Assembly (NCBI RefSeq): GCF_910592395.1
Contig: NC_088318.1
Coordinates: 186,001-250,000, forward strand
DNA length: 64,000 nt
Direction: 5' to 3'
From: Lineus longissimus
Taxonomy: Eukaryota; Nemertea; Pilidiophora; Heteronemertea; Lineidae
Shown here: positions 47,571-60,527 of the stretch, one piece after another
Position numbering within the stretch: the first letter of the stretch is position 1
Layout: every line of letters begins with the position of its first letter
Position numbers and translations under genes: made by a program
The notes under the pieces: model-generated
The model's database searches: none
Told to the model about the DNA's origin: nothing
Seen by the model: the letters and a program-made list of their open reading frames with translations, nothing else

Positions 47571-49850
47571 TGACGTAATACGGAAAATACACGTATTCCT
47601 TCAGAATATCAATGCACAAAAGCCACTGAAACAGCTTTTCTACCCAATCGAAATTACAAGGCGAAATACAGCTGCACACTCCTGAGACCCCATGTGTTCC
47701 TGGGGCCTTTCCCCTCCATCATCGTTGTTAGATCAGTGGTGTCCTCTAATTGACATATGGCATTTTGATTGACCGACCGACGCGAACATCTGAATGCAAG
47801 GTGAGTACGACGGTGCAGTCGCACCCGGACGGCGATTAGTGGGTGAGTCGTAATCTGCCAAAGCCTGAGGTCCAAGGTTGTGACACCGATCTCCAGGTTC
47901 AGGTTCCGAATAGCCATGGTAACCCAAAAAGGGTGCTTTGAATAATATCATACGACTCGCTCGAACTATTTTTGATACAAGTCATGCGAATGTTTCCCTT
48001 GAAATCACGCGTCACAATCGGAAGGCCGTTGTGTTATCCTCCCTAACTAGAATCAAGACTCTGAATACTAAAATTTGAAATGTTCAGTCTTCGTGGTTCT
48101 AGGCTTGTTGGAGAGCATCGCGGTTTGCAGGATCATTTACCATGCTGAGCCTGTGTCAAGTTCAGCCATGACCAGATGACGAAAAGACAGTTTGACAACC
48201 CAACCATGGTCTTCGACGAATGAGGACAGGAAGCGGGCGCATGGATGTACACTACTGTCTGTGGTTTAAATTTGCTCGTTTGGGTACATCTTTGAGTCCG
48301 AGTTTAGAGATACTGTTTCTCGCCATGAAAGTGTTCCTCAAAAGAAATTAGGACAAAGGTACAACACGATGCAGGTCCGGATGAGAGTACTGTTTTTCTG
48401 ATGCAATGAATGAGTGTACAGCCCTTGGTGTGCAGAAACCTGAATACCAGAACAGGATGCTTTACAACATAATTCAGATTGTCACAATCATGTGTCTTTA
48501 CGGTTTTTGCCAGTCCTGGCCGTTCCTAAATTCGACAACAGCCCTAAATGTAGAGGTTTCAACCAGTCATTGCCAGTCCTCCTGGTCAATCTCAAATTCA
48601 AGAACGTCCATAAACCAGGACTGGATACAGTGGTCTATCTGCTTGGAGTTCATAGATTGTTTGTTGGTCGGTGAGAGTACTCGGTATTTATTGCACTAAG
48701 TATTGTCTCCGAATAGTTATTGCTACACTCCCGAGACAGCCCGATTTCGCTGCGGAAGGGATTTGGCCTACCCAACTGTGTCCAGAGTGTAGTCATGACA
48801 TGTCGTTGTAGCTGCAGGAAGTATGTTCATGTTCCGCATCTACCACAAATGGATCTGAAGAGCTGGTCCGTAATGCTGTGTGGTCGATGCTGTTGCCATC
48901 ACTTTGAATCTCTGTTTTGCTGTGAGTTATGAAACGCAGGCAGAGGCCCGAAGTGACCGCCAGCCAATACACTCCGGACGGAGTGGACCGGCTTCGACTT
49001 CGGATCAATTTGCATGCAAAGGCCAGACGGCTCACCTTACTTGGCACGGCGAGGATGGATCAGGATGACGAGGTGGACTGCATAGGGGTCTCTTAGCCAT
49101 TTACGCAGAAACCTTCTCGCTATAAGGGACACATTTTATGTCTTACATGTCTGATCCAAGCGTGTCCATTATAGAGAAGTTTTACTGTTAAAAGGAACAA
49201 CTGGGGGGATTTACCTGGCCGGAGTACCCCTGCTTACCACCATGTGCCGCCACCTGTAGTATCACGGCGGCACTATCGCAGATCTCCTACATGATTTCCG
49301 AGAGAGTTGCGAGGTAGTTTTGGACATGGTTTGTGAATTTTAGGCAAGCCTATACAGCTATACACCGTTCTAATTCTCAAGCGTTGTTCATAACGATCTA
49401 AGAGATAACAGTAACACCTATGTTCTATGTTTATCAGATATCGCAGCCAGCACAAGCCGGCTTGGTCCCCCAGTTCGGTCGACAGCCCGCCGTTGCCCAT
49501 AGCCTGTGTTCCGTCCGGACATTAGGCAGGTATGCAAACTCCACTAATGCTCGGTGTTTACACCCATGCCCATGCCTCAATTAGTTTTTTAAACAGTCAT
49601 ATAGGCTTACATTCAGAATAACAACATCCAGCAGTCCCCACAACCGCAATGACTGGAATAGCTCAGCCGCAACAACCCTTGGCCGTTTTACAGTACAGCA
49701 CCGACTACTGAATTCACCTGGTGTGATTTGTTAGAACTAAAGGCGGCCATGTTGTTGCCAGGAAAGCTGAAGTGACAGTTCAATTTGGTTTTTGGTGCTC
49801 AATAAATATCATATTTACCGAATTTTGGTTTGTCGGAAATTGCCACAAAG
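47571..49850. other. spacer between GPCR and DUF4476 genes
   Basis: No supported gene. It holds short dispersed-repeat pieces at about 48968-48996 and 49225-49275 that match places near 38131, 38606 and 42250. Confidence 0.5.
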
Positions 49851-52010
49851 ATGGCTAAATATCCAATGGATGACCGAGAATTCGATGATCTCCTTGCGAG
49901 GATAAGACAGGTATTGGTTTGGTAGATTTTGGCCCGTTTCTAGGGACAATTTGATCTGATGTCTGATGTCTGATGGTCTGAGAGGCCACAGCTAGCTGGA
50001 TACAATGTATCTGCATACATACACATCGTACATGGGCTATGGTTTTCCGTAGTAGAGTTTCACTTTTGCTTGTCTGTTGGAATGAGATCAAATTAAAGAT
50101 GAACTTTGGTTGTTGGTGAGAACAGTTGTATATTTGAACTTGTTCTAAAGTGCGAGTTAAATCCACCTCAACTAGTCGAAGTCGTCCTTTGGAACAATTA
50201 CCAACCATTTCTCTTCTAAATATGTCTGGTGTGTCTTTTCCCCTCACACAACACCAGCCCCTGACAGGACCACAGTATGGGTCAAATCAAATCCTCAGTT
50301 CATGTTCGTCCCTTTTATGTATTAATTGGCCTGTGTATTGACTATTTGTTAATGTTATTACACACTTGGCAACATCCGCATGGACTTTTTTCCTCACAGA
50401 TTTCAGTTTTCAAATGGGTATTTTCACATCCTTGCAGGAGACAACTCATGCTGCCAAAAAGTTAGAGATCCTTTACGCATCGCGAGGAAGTTTCAGTGGT
50501 CTTCAGGCTGCCAGGATCCTGGAGGCCATCGCGATATCCTCACACAAGGTCACAGCCTGTCAGATGATGGAGCCAGTGAGTATGAAATAGGCTAGAACCC
50601 TGCTAAAAGGAAAGTGTACTATTCCTATAAGAGAGAGTGTTAGGGATTTCTTATTCTGCTCCTCTCAAATACAGGATAATATCAAATGCAGCCATTTCTT
50701 GGTGAATTTGAAACCCGATCTGTCTTTTAACTTCAGAGGTTGTGTCCCATGAGTTGTGACGAATCAAGAATGGTCCTGTCGTGTGTGAGTCTCCACAATG
50801 ACAAGGTGGCTGTACTGAACAGTTTGAAAAGGTAGGAATGAGGAGAAACTTGTTACAGTGATGGAGTCTGCAATTGTCTTCTGTCTGTGTTCTTTAATTG
50901 TAAGAATCTTTTTGCTTTTTGCTGACAATGCAAATGATAAGATGTGGAAAGACGCCTGGAAAGATGCCCGTCACAAGCAGGAGGTGGTTGGGGGGGGGGG
51001 GGATAGGCAATTCAATGTCGTCAGTCTGCAGTGGAGTACCCACATAAAAATTAGCAAGCATTAGTTCAAATCTCAGAGGCAAAGATAAAGAACATGGCAG
51101 ACAGCCAGGAAAGGATTCCCAACTTGGAGGAGACTTTCCTCAATTAAGGGTTGCCTCTGGGAGCTGGAGGAGCCGACACAAATGTCCTAAACTGTGTGTT
51201 TGATTTGCAGGGTCCTCTGCGACTGTCACACCAATCTCGGCAAAGAGTATGTGATGAGTAGTTACCCCTACGAAACAGACAAATACCGAGCGCTACGCAT
51301 CTTACAAACTGTCCAGTCAGACACGACACAGAAAACTCCAGCTGGGGGCCATCAGGGCTATGCACCTCTCGGCTGTCTCTACACACAAGCAAGGCCACTC
51401 GAACCGCATCTGTACGGGGCAGTTTCGCAACAACAAAACCGGGCAGCAGTAAGTCTTCCATGATGATACCTGCTTGGAGTGATGTCTCATCTGGTGTAAC
51501 AGCAAGTGTGCTTAACGTTAGACCCCTCTTGGATCCTTCATTGCAATTGAGCATAACATTAAGTTGTCTCAGCAATAGTCCCACAACATGTCGACTTGGC
51601 AGTACTCCTTTGAAACTGTGAGTAGTTTGATCAGCTTTAAAGATGTTGTTAGTCTGGCAGCCAAGAGGATGGGTTGTATTTAGACGACATCCAATACGTT
51701 TCCGACAGTTTCTAAATGGAACGTTAGTTTTATCTGAGGCATTACATCTAATATCTTACTCTTCTTACAGGGTCATGGACCAATCGCCCTTCCTCCCGCT
51801 GCTGACCCTGGCATCCTGCCATCAAGGTACACAAGCCACCCATCCTACTCCTACCCACGTGATAAGACGTACTTGGAGACGAAAAACTACCCCGCACCTA
51901 GAGTACTAATGGATCAAGATGAACCTGGATACAAATTGTACCCGACTGGAGCGCCACCTGTGGGCTACGATCAGAGGAGTCCTGCACAAGTAGGCTTCCC
52001 GGGATTATAA
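49851..52010 (+). CDS. DUF4476-type protein, 5 exons, 256 aa
   Basis: Exons 49851-49910, 50438-50575, 50737-50831, 51211-51448 and 51771-52010 join in phase. The start MAKYPMDDREFDDLLARIRQ is followed by a helical domain of about 95 residues. That domain has two similar halves: LEILYASRGSFSGLQAARIL...HKVTACQMMEP, then DESRMVLSCVSL...DKVAVLNSLKRVL. This pattern (small helical repeats with conserved D/K-V-x-x-L) fits Pfam DUF4476 from memory. The second half of the protein is Pro/Tyr/Gln-rich and probably disordered (SRYTSHPSYSYPRD, YKLYPTGAPPVGYDQ). No signal peptide or membrane segment is seen. Function is unknown. Confidence 0.82.
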
Positions 52011-53326
52011 TGGACAGATGTCTTTAGTGCTGACAAATTGTAAGGTTGTGATTGTGAACTCTTGGACAATCTTTCCAAACCTGAGTTTGGTGCAATTGTG
52101 TGCATCTAAATTGCAGTGTGTCGACATAGTTATAAGACAATTTGTACCCAATGATGTTTAACCCCTGACAAGTTGCACCAAGGACAGCGGGCCGGGATGA
52201 ATTGTCCTGCAGGAGGAGGAGACAGATTGTCCCTTCTCCCACAGCCAAACAGGATACAACGATAAATCTGTGACCCATGCTGGTGAATTGTGTTGCAATT
52301 AGTAGAAGATTAAGCAGCAAATTTGATCAGAAACTACACATTTCCTCCTTATACCGTGATCCCTGATGCTTTGTTAAAGTCAGAATTCACATGGCGGTGA
52401 TGTGTTGGAAAGTTTAGTAAAGATTGAAACTATTTGGTTCCGGTTTCTGCCGTAGCCGTTTACTCAAAAAGAATGTCTGCTTATTGCGACTCATATTTCC
52501 AGCTCTGGTCATATTTTGAGCATTGTCATTGTCATGTCAAAAGGTCCCTTTGACTCATCATTTGTAACAAAGGTACAAAGTGCATTCACGTTTTAAAGGA
52601 GATATTCCCAATCTTTACCAACGTATGTGAAGGTGTGGCATGTACACCTGTTGATGTTTTTTGCTGTTGCTTTTTGTTCAGTATTTGAAAATCTAATATT
52701 TATATTGTTGACTGATCTGTTTGTGTGAATAGAGTGCCACCCGTACATGTGAAAGCCAGCTGTGATAGATGGTATATTGCCGGTAACTGTCATTGTGTGA
52801 TCATGTAATATTGTTAAGCTTAGTGTTTTACCAGTGTTGATTTTGACTGCTTTTTTCTTGACTGATCCTACACTCGAACTGAACTCATTTCAGCCAAAAT
52901 CTGTCCCTCTGACTTTATTATACAATGTACATCTTTCTGTTGTAAACAATGAATTTCTGCAAATGATGTGCAGAGCTTTTGGTGAAGAACATATTGTTTG
53001 CCACTTGAATTCTCGGGTGCTGACCAATTAGTACATACATGTACATGTGTAGAGCATACTTATCTATAAAATCTAACATGGTCCTTTGAAACTCTGATGA
53101 AGAAACATGTATAACCGAAACCTTTTTTTTATCCCCTACTTGGGTGTCTTTATTTGGGTTTAAAGCTGGAACCCACACTAAGCTAGATAATGACAAGGTA
53201 TTGATTTGTGCATAATGTAGTTTATTGCCAAGTATGTTTTTGTGTGTCCAGGCCTACTTGTGGTTTGTCTAGACAGACACCAGTGTTTTTGTAAATTGTA
53301 AATTGAAATTTATCCTCAACATGCCA

Positions 53327-53332
53327 AATAAA
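53327..53332 (+). terminator. poly(A) signal, DUF4476 gene
   Basis: AATAAA about 1.3 kb beyond the DUF4476 stop, in AT-rich sequence and followed by GT-rich sequence (GATGTGTGTTCC). It is the best 3' end candidate for that gene. Confidence 0.5.
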
Positions 53333-53627
53333 ATACTGATATTTGACGATGTGTGTTCCAGTTGTTCCTTTGGGTGTATTATGATGTATTGCCGTCCCCA
53401 CTTCTTTTCTAAACATGAAAAGACAAATATATATGTTCAAATAGACACCACATGATGTCTCCTCTTTAGGTGAGGTCTACTGCATGAAATGATGGTGTCT
53501 TGCTGAGGAGGCCTGGACCCCTTGAAAAGGCTGTCACCAAGTCAAATAGAAATATCGAGAGGGGCCGGGGTTATTGAACATCAATGGTACCATCAGATTG
53601 GTTGTGACATGGTCTCTACAGGGACCC

Positions 53628-53850
53628 TTTGAAAGTTGTGTCAATGTCTTCCCAACCTGACCAGATAACCAGCTGGAAGAGGTTGGTTGTTACGTGGGCT
53701 GTCCTGTCGTCTCCCAAGTTTATTAGTGGTAACCTTGGTGTAATTTTTAAGTTGTGTCAAGGTCTTCCCAACCTGACCAAATAACCAGCTAGCAGAGGGT
53801 AGTTGTTTCAGAGTTTTTAGGTTGTGTCAAGGCCTTCACAATCTCACTGA
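53628..53850. repeat. degenerate tandem repeat, about 3 copies
   Basis: gttgtgtcaaggtcttccca, followed by acctgaccaaataaccagct and agaggttggttgtt, recurs with divergence at a spacing of about 65-115 bp. Confidence 0.6.
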
Positions 53851-53862
53851 ATAGATTCTATC

Positions 53863-54312
53863 TTGCCAATTGGGCTGGACAATCACAGAAAACTCCAAAT
53901 ATTATACATTTCTTCCTGAATAATTCTTACAGCCACCATTCTCCCGTGAAAGACAGTTACTTACGCTACACAAAAATCGAGGGTCAACCATTGAACTTTT
54001 GAGATATGTGGAATTTTGCACAAATCGGCGAAAAACGCACCAACTGGCACTGGACGGCATTTCAACACGGGGCCGACGCACATCCCAAGTTCATTGTACA
54101 CATACGTTGGCAACAACAGTAAAATGGGTAGTTTCTTGTTAGCCGCCTATTGAGTAGAGCTGTAGGTTTCAGAAACTCAAAAAACAAGTTTTTGCCAAAA
54201 CAACTGCTAAATCAACACTGGCATACTGTGAGAACCAAGAAATCAATGATTTTTTAGGAACTACGATTACGGGTTGGCCGCGCATGAATAGAAAAAATTC
54301 CCTAATGAGACC
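53863..54312 (-). repeat. dispersed 440-bp element, copy 2 (inverted)
   Basis: Reverse-complement partner of 35533-35970. The shared blocks include catgcgcggccaacccgtaa, aataggcggctaacaagaaa and tttttcgccgatttgtgcaa in the copy 1 sense. It lies between the DUF4476 and hydrolase genes. Confidence 0.85.
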
Positions 54313-55289
54313 AAAGTCCAAGGGAGCGAAACGAATGGGGCGAAAGGGTAAAGGTGCGAAACAACCGCAATTGTTTGCTGTATTTTATAGCCTAATACCA
54401 TTAGGCCCCACGGGTGGCGCTGAATTGACAAGCGAGTGGTTGAGTCCGGTCATCCTTAACAGTGTCCACCAGCGCCCACCAGGTTTAAAGTCAGGTATTA
54501 AGTCATCAAAATAAAATTTAGAAGCCATGAACGAAATAAGTACACAATAAAGAACATTTCCTGAAAATTTCATGACATTTGCGTTACCAGTTTAGTCGAC
54601 AAGTCGATCGTGCCCACAGGGCCTACCTCTGACCTTAGTTGTAGGCCTAAATGGTATTTTATTTGAACACATTTTTGTCTCGGGCTCGGCATTGGAAAAG
54701 TGAAATTGTAGGCCCTATACACGATTTCCATGCACAATCACATAATAGCCTAGGCATACACTACAGTCACCAGTGTGGGGGTGTACCATCATTTTGGCTC
54801 AAACTTGAAATTGTATTGTCTAGCTGACTGGTGTGTCAATGCTTGCCATGGCGACCAGAACAGGATTGACAGCTTAGAGTGAACTAGCATCCATTTGCAG
54901 CAGACAATCGCCGCGCCGTTGCGGCATTGATAATTGATTATCCTCAACCTCTCCAATTTACTGTGTCACAAGCTGTATGTAACCCGTGACATTAGGAATA
55001 ACGAACAATTACTTGCAGGGGATTCCAACAGCCAGAGCAAGGTGCTTCGATGAAACGGAGGGATTTACACACAAAAACAACAACCTCGCCCTCTGCTCTG
55101 TCTGGCGTATGGCTGATGTTTTATGAGGCTGTCTCTAAACATTCAGGAACCAATGATGTGGTATATTAGTTATTATTACTTTTCAGGAAGAATTGACGAG
55201 ATAGTGTTAAGAAAGGCATCTCATTCGCCTTGCTGGACAGATGTCAAATGAACCTTATTTATATGGAAGCGTGCGCGTGAGGATCCATC

Positions 55290-58200
55290 ATGCTGAGATT
55301 AACTCGAAGACTTTACCAACAAATCCGTCATTCTGGCCATATCCAGCATTGGCAGAAGTGTGTGTCTCCCACTCGATCTTGCCACACTGAGTTTAAGAAA
55401 ACAAGTGTTACATCTTCAGGCCTTGAGTACATGGTAATTTAAAAACATCATTACTTCAAATTCCCAAGCATAGTTTCTAGTTAGTTGAATGATACTGAAG
55501 TTATCACAAAAGCGATATTGGCGATTACCAATGAGTTCTTAATTCTATAGTTCAGAGATTTGTCAAACTAGTATTATAAGATATCTGAGATCCTGAATTT
55601 TTTGCTAATCTATATATGGTATGGATTGCACATTTTGAGATTAAGAATGATGTGTTTACTATCAACCATAATATCTATAAATATATTATTTTCTAGGTTT
55701 ATTACGAGGAGTATGGTCCGGCTGAACCTGCTGGAGTGGTCATGTGTTTCCATGGTGATCCTGGCGCATCCAGCAATTTCCAGGAGTTGCTTCAACCTCT
55801 TGTTGATCGAAACTTGCGCATTATAATCCCCAACTTCCCAGGTAAGACATTGGACAGCAGCAGAATGTGGGGTTAGTTCCAGTGGTGAAGTGTTATCCAA
55901 TCAAAAGTTGAATTTTACTTCCCCCTTCCCCTTATGCTTATTTCAATCAGGCAGTAAGAAGGCTTGATTCAGGGTTGTGCAAGTCCATTTGCTTTCCGAT
56001 ATCGATGAGAGAATGCAAACCATGAAATGACTTCTCCAGCCAAATACTGATCGTGTTTCCAGGTTATGGGACGACACATGCGACTAAAGATAGCAGCGGG
56101 AAGAGTGACAGTTTGGATCGCGATGGGAGGAGTCAACTTATGTCTGACTTCATCGATTCACTCCAATTAAAAAGGTAAACCTACTGCTCTGTCTCTATCT
56201 GCAATAAGATTGTTTCTAATGTCAGACCTGATGTAAATTAGAAGATGTATTTCTACTCCTCAAGCCATACCCAATGCCCAGAGATAGTCAGTTGGCATTT
56301 TAATGTCAAAGGCAAGCAGTTTCTTTATGACCCGGTGTGCATCAGTTTCTTTATGACCCGGTGTGCATCAGTTTCTTTATGACCCGGTGTGCATCAGTTT
56401 CTTTATGACCCGGTGTGCATCAGTTTCTTTATGACCCGGTGTGCATCAATTTCTTTATGACCCGGTGTGCATCAGTTTCTTTATGACCCGGTGTGCATCA
56501 GTTGTTTTTAAGCCAAGGGATATCGACCCTGCTCCAATATTTCATGTTTCTACTCTCTTGCTTGCAGACTGGATGTGGTGGTGAGTCACAGTGCAGGCAC
56601 ATGGTCAGGTATCACTGTGTCAGCTCATCATCCTGCTGTCAAGTCCGTCTGCTTCATGAATCCTTGTGCACACAGACCTCATAGGTAAGCAACATAGATG
56701 TTGTATTCTTCATCTTCTTTATACGTGATGGGAATGAGATGCATGCTCGGCAGATGTAGTGCAATTATGATCATACAGACGAAAGCCTCTCGTCATCATA
56801 TTGTCATGCCTTAAAAAACCCAAAAGGATCTTGATAAAGGCTGATATTCTTTTCATCTAACCATATTACGATTATCTTTTCAGAGCTTTGCGGCCATTCA
56901 AATTCAAGAGGTGGTGTTGTGGATTACTACATACACCTCTAAAGATTGTAGTGCAACCTCTGCTCCTGACGATTTATAAACTCATTGGCTTCACGTCAAG
57001 TTTTGATATTCGACAGCTTGTGACATCTGCCTTGGTCTCATTCGCGTTGGACTTTAAGAAGGTGTGTTAATGTCTCTTTTTGTCCTGTCGCACATCAGCT
57101 TGTCAGCATTAACGCATGAGCCTACTTGTCTGTGATCTGAACCAGCGTGTTGGTGGCCCATTGATCACCAGCCTCTCTCTATGATCCAAACCAGCGTGTT
57201 GGTGGCCCATTGATCACCAGCCTCTCTCTATGATCCAAACCAGCGTGTTGGTGGCCCATTGATCACCAGCCTCTCTCTATGATCCAAACCAGCGTGTTGG
57301 TGGCCCATTGATCACCAGCCTCTCTCTATGATCCAAACCAGCGTGTTGGTGGCTCATATATAACCAGGATACGAAGATTCAAGTGGTGACTGCCTCGATT
57401 GTAAAGCAATCAAGTCTTGGTTATTTAGGGTAGGATTTAGTATCGAGTTTTCACAACGCAATCTTTATGAAATGCAAGTTATGGCAAGCGTTAGTTGACT
57501 TTGCTTCTGTCTGTCCAATCAGTTGTAAAGTGAACCATCCATCTTTCTTCTTTACTGCAGATAAATGAGGACATACGATTACTGAAGGCAAGGAATCTCC
57601 CATCTGTCGTAGTTATGACAAAGAACGATAAAATAGTTGAGTGGAGTGTTCAGTACGAGTTAGGATCTCTGATCGGGATTCCACATGAACACTGCGTGGA
57701 ATATAACCGGGATGGCGGGGCCACTCAAGGGGAAAAGAACAAAGGTAACGGGTCATTCAATCTGAATCGGTCAGGTGGTTGTAGCGAAGCCCCATGAAGG
57801 TAACGGGTCATTCAATCTCCATCGGCCAGGTGGTTGTAGTGAAGCCCCACGAAGGTAACGGGTCATTCAATCTCCATCGGTCAGGTGGTTGTAGTGAAGC
57901 CCCATGAAGGTAACGGGTCATTCAATCTCCATCGGCCAGGTGGTTGTAGTGAAGCCCCATGAAGGTAACGGGTCATTCAATCTCCATCGGTCAGGTGGTT
58001 GTAGTGAAGCCCCATGAAGGTAACGGGTCATTCAATCTCCATCGGCCAGGTGGTTGTAGTGAAGCCACATGAAGGTTCTCCTGCTGAAAAAGACCAAAGA
58101 GAAAGCTGGTTCCACTTATTTATCTCTTGGGGGCGTTGATGGAGGATAGATTTCAGTGTGTTGCCCCGCCTCTCTCCATAACATCACAATAACCCACCTT

Positions 58201-58409
58201 ATCAATAAGATATTCGGCCACCTCCCAGACCTATTGAGCTGTCACATCCTGTCAGGCATTGCTCTTTCTTTCCAGACTTCCTAGTTTATGGGACGTTCAA
58301 GAAAGCACTGAGTTTTGCACGCGGCGGCCACTACGTACAGCGATCATACAAGGAAGAGATCTCCAGGCATATAGTCCAGCTGATAGAGAATGCAAAGAAC
58401 CCTGTGTAG
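55290..58409 (+). CDS. alpha/beta hydrolase (DUF1057-like), 7 exons, 337 aa
   Basis: Exons 55290-55433, 55697-55841, 56063-56174, 56568-56684, 56884-57061, 57561-57744 and 58276-58409 join in phase. The core shows the oxyanion strand VVMCFHGDPGASSNF, then PNFPGYGTTHAT. The nucleophile elbow SHSAGTWSG (central Ser) departs from the usual GxSxG. A late acid-region strand reads PSVVVMTKNDKIVEW, and the likely catalytic His is in ARGGHYVQRS. The N-terminus (MLRLTRRLYQQIRHSGHIQ) is basic and amphipathic, which suggests a mitochondrial presequence. The layout resembles the invertebrate DUF1057 hydrolases. The substrate is unknown. The intron after 57744 starts with an array that repeats the splice donor. 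Confidence 0.88.
56318..56503. repeat. 26-bp tandem repeat, about 7 copies
   Basis: Unit cagtttctttatgacccggt plus six bases, in hydrolase intron 3. Confidence 0.95.
57133..57355. repeat. 49-bp tandem repeat, about 4.5 copies
   Basis: Units start gatccaaaccagcgtgttgg, in hydrolase intron 5. Confidence 0.95.
57741..58073. repeat. 55-bp tandem repeat, 6 copies, each with the splice donor
   Basis: Hydrolase exon 6 ends AAAG|gtaacggg at 57744. The unit gaag|gtaacgggtcattc recurs every 55 bp exactly, with donor GTs at 57745, 57800, 57855, 57910, 57965 and 58020. Confidence 0.96.
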
Positions 58410-58504
58410 AATACTTCTAAACTGTGAACCTCAAGGTCATCTAACCTCAAGGTCATCTTGGACTTCCTCTGCCAAGAGAAGAACTAACAAAATCCCTCCA
58501 ATCG

Positions 58505-58780
58505 TTGCCGAGGGTGGAGACGAATGTCCACATTACCAGGTTGTCCCACTCAGAGCACTTTGTCCCTTGCAGATCAGAAACAAAGTATGGAGATCAGACT
58601 TGTACAAATGTTGCCCCTGCACTGTGGAACAAGCTGCCCAGTAACACCAAGGCAGCCAATACATGTACAATGAACCAGTCCAAAACACGTCTCCAGTCGT
58701 GGATGTTAAAACCTATTACAATCATTTGTCCGAGTGAGGAGAACCGTGCTTTGTGCAGTGCAACTTGGAGAGATTTGTAA
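58505..58780 (+). mobile_element. non-LTR retrotransposon reverse-transcriptase tail, decayed
   Basis: The translated frame contains HFVPCRSETKYGDQ, then NVAPALWNKLPSNTKAA and a following SKTRLQSWML. This matches the C-terminal end of CR1/Jockey/L2-type reverse transcriptases (P-R-x-R-T-x-x-Y-G, A-P-x-L-W-N-x-L-P, F-K-x-x-L-K-T-x-L). No start, catalytic domain or endonuclease is present, so only the 3' tail of the protein survives, as expected for 5'-truncated copies. It lies directly after the hydrolase stop. Confidence 0.68.
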
Positions 58781-59013
58781 CTTTATCAGTGATTATCAAC
58801 TATGCACCTCTGGTGATTTTAATGTATTATTTTGTCAATTTGCACATCAAGAACTATGATTAATGACATATCCCTTTGCTCCATCTCTTCTCAAGTTTTG
58901 TGTAAGAGCCGGTAAACTTGAGCCTCATCCATGGAACTGCTGCTGGTTATCAAAGTGGATTTGATGCCCTTTCAATGTTTTTTATAAGATTTTATGCCAG
59001 TCTAGCCTTGTGT

Positions 59014-59019
59014 AATAAA
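59014..59019 (+). terminator. poly(A) signal, alpha/beta hydrolase gene
   Basis: AATAAA about 600 nt after the hydrolase stop. If used, the retrotransposon fragment at about 58505-58780 sits in the 3' UTR. Confidence 0.45.
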
Positions 59020-60521
59020 TACTTTGGGTTATCAAAGTGTATTTGATAACCATTGCTTGTTTTTTACAAGCTTTTTATGTACCAGCTAGTCTTTGCCTAA
59101 GACACTGCATCAGACTTCACCTGAAGCAGAAGGGAGGAGTGGAATTCATGTAGTGTAGTTTACAACTGTTAACAGATTATATATCCTGGTCAGTATTGAA
59201 TATTTCACCACAACAGATTATACTGTATACATGAGATTCTTATCTGTACAGCCAAAGGCTCGGAATATATCCCTTGGACGACTTGGTCATTTACAAGACC
59301 TTGTTAGTCAGTGTGTCTTAAGTGATCACTCACAGCTGATAGTCTTGTTGTAGATATTAATACTTTTACAATGGTTGCAGCATCTCTTGACAATATTGAT
59401 ATTAATGTATGTTTCAAATCTGTATTCATCAGATTGAATTGTACTCTTGGCTGAATACTTTCACAGCAGTTGCATGCAATGGTTTTGGTATCCCAATATT
59501 CATGTGAATGTTGTGGCTATTATATGCATTTATGAAAATTAAAAGATTTGGTTTCATATTCGAGTTTTCTTGGGTTTATTTGTCAGATTGAGAAGGGCAG
59601 ATCAGAAAAAATCCAAGTCATATGGCTAATGCGTATGACTTGACGATGCTCAAAGTCAGGTCAGGCTGTGACCTCATCTTCTCTTTCATGAGGTAGCGAC
59701 ATTATAGATGGTGATGATGATAATGTGATGAAGTGTCAGCCAATTTGACATCTCTGACAGGAAGACAACCCTCTCGTCAGATGCACAGTACATTTTAAGC
59801 CACAAAGAACAAGATTCATTCTTTACCTTTCAGGAGAATTTACTTCAGTTTTATCTACAAGAAATATAGCGATTACTACATGTAACTATCATTTTTGCAT
59901 TCAAAAGCTAGAAATGAGTTTACCTCATTCACACATAATACCAATAAATATGCATATTGTTCGAGTTCAAGATTACTTGTTTACCCCAAATCGGATATGT
60001 TGGACACCCTACTTGACAGTCTCTGGACACTAAAGACTACACTGACAACACATTTACCAATTCAACACACAATTTCATTAGGTATTTAACTCGAGCAACA
60101 GCACAACTGCATAAGAGATTTGAATGAACATCTACAACGCTTATGGCTGAAGTGGAGACGAACATCCAACAAACAACAACAATTGAGATACTGATGTGAG
60201 TTTCCAGCAAATAGCCAGTCTCAGCCAAACAGGTGGTTTCATTCTGAATATTTAAACATACATATGTAAATATAGCTCAACACTTAATCACACACAAGCG
60301 AGTATTTAGCGGCCTCCACGAGAAGCGAAATATCTCATATCAAGTCTCTTTCTAGTTGAACTTGGTTATTCAGTGGTTAATCTACTTACAGTATAAAGAA
60401 TAACAGGTTATATTTAAGACATGTAGTAACACAAAATCTAATTGCAGATAAAGTAATGATAACAAAATGTTCCATTTATATGAACTCTGCTTTGTTACTT
60501 GGCTTGTTGATCATTCAATCA

Positions 60522-60527
60522 TTTATT
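60522..60527 (-). terminator. poly(A) signal, NOV-MLLE gene
   Basis: AATAAA on the minus strand (TTTATT on plus) about 185 nt past the stop of the DUF3883-MLLE gene. Confidence 0.45.

Larger units (their letters stand above)
52011..55289. other. DUF4476 3' UTR and spacer before hydrolase
   Basis: The 3' UTR probably runs to about 53350. Beyond it are a degenerate repeat (53628-53850) and copy 2 of the dispersed element. No exon is seen. Confidence 0.5.

Noticed and set aside
58390-58644. Second frame over the retrotransposon fragment
   Set aside because: The RT motif reads cleanly in the 58505-58780 frame; the other is a shadow.
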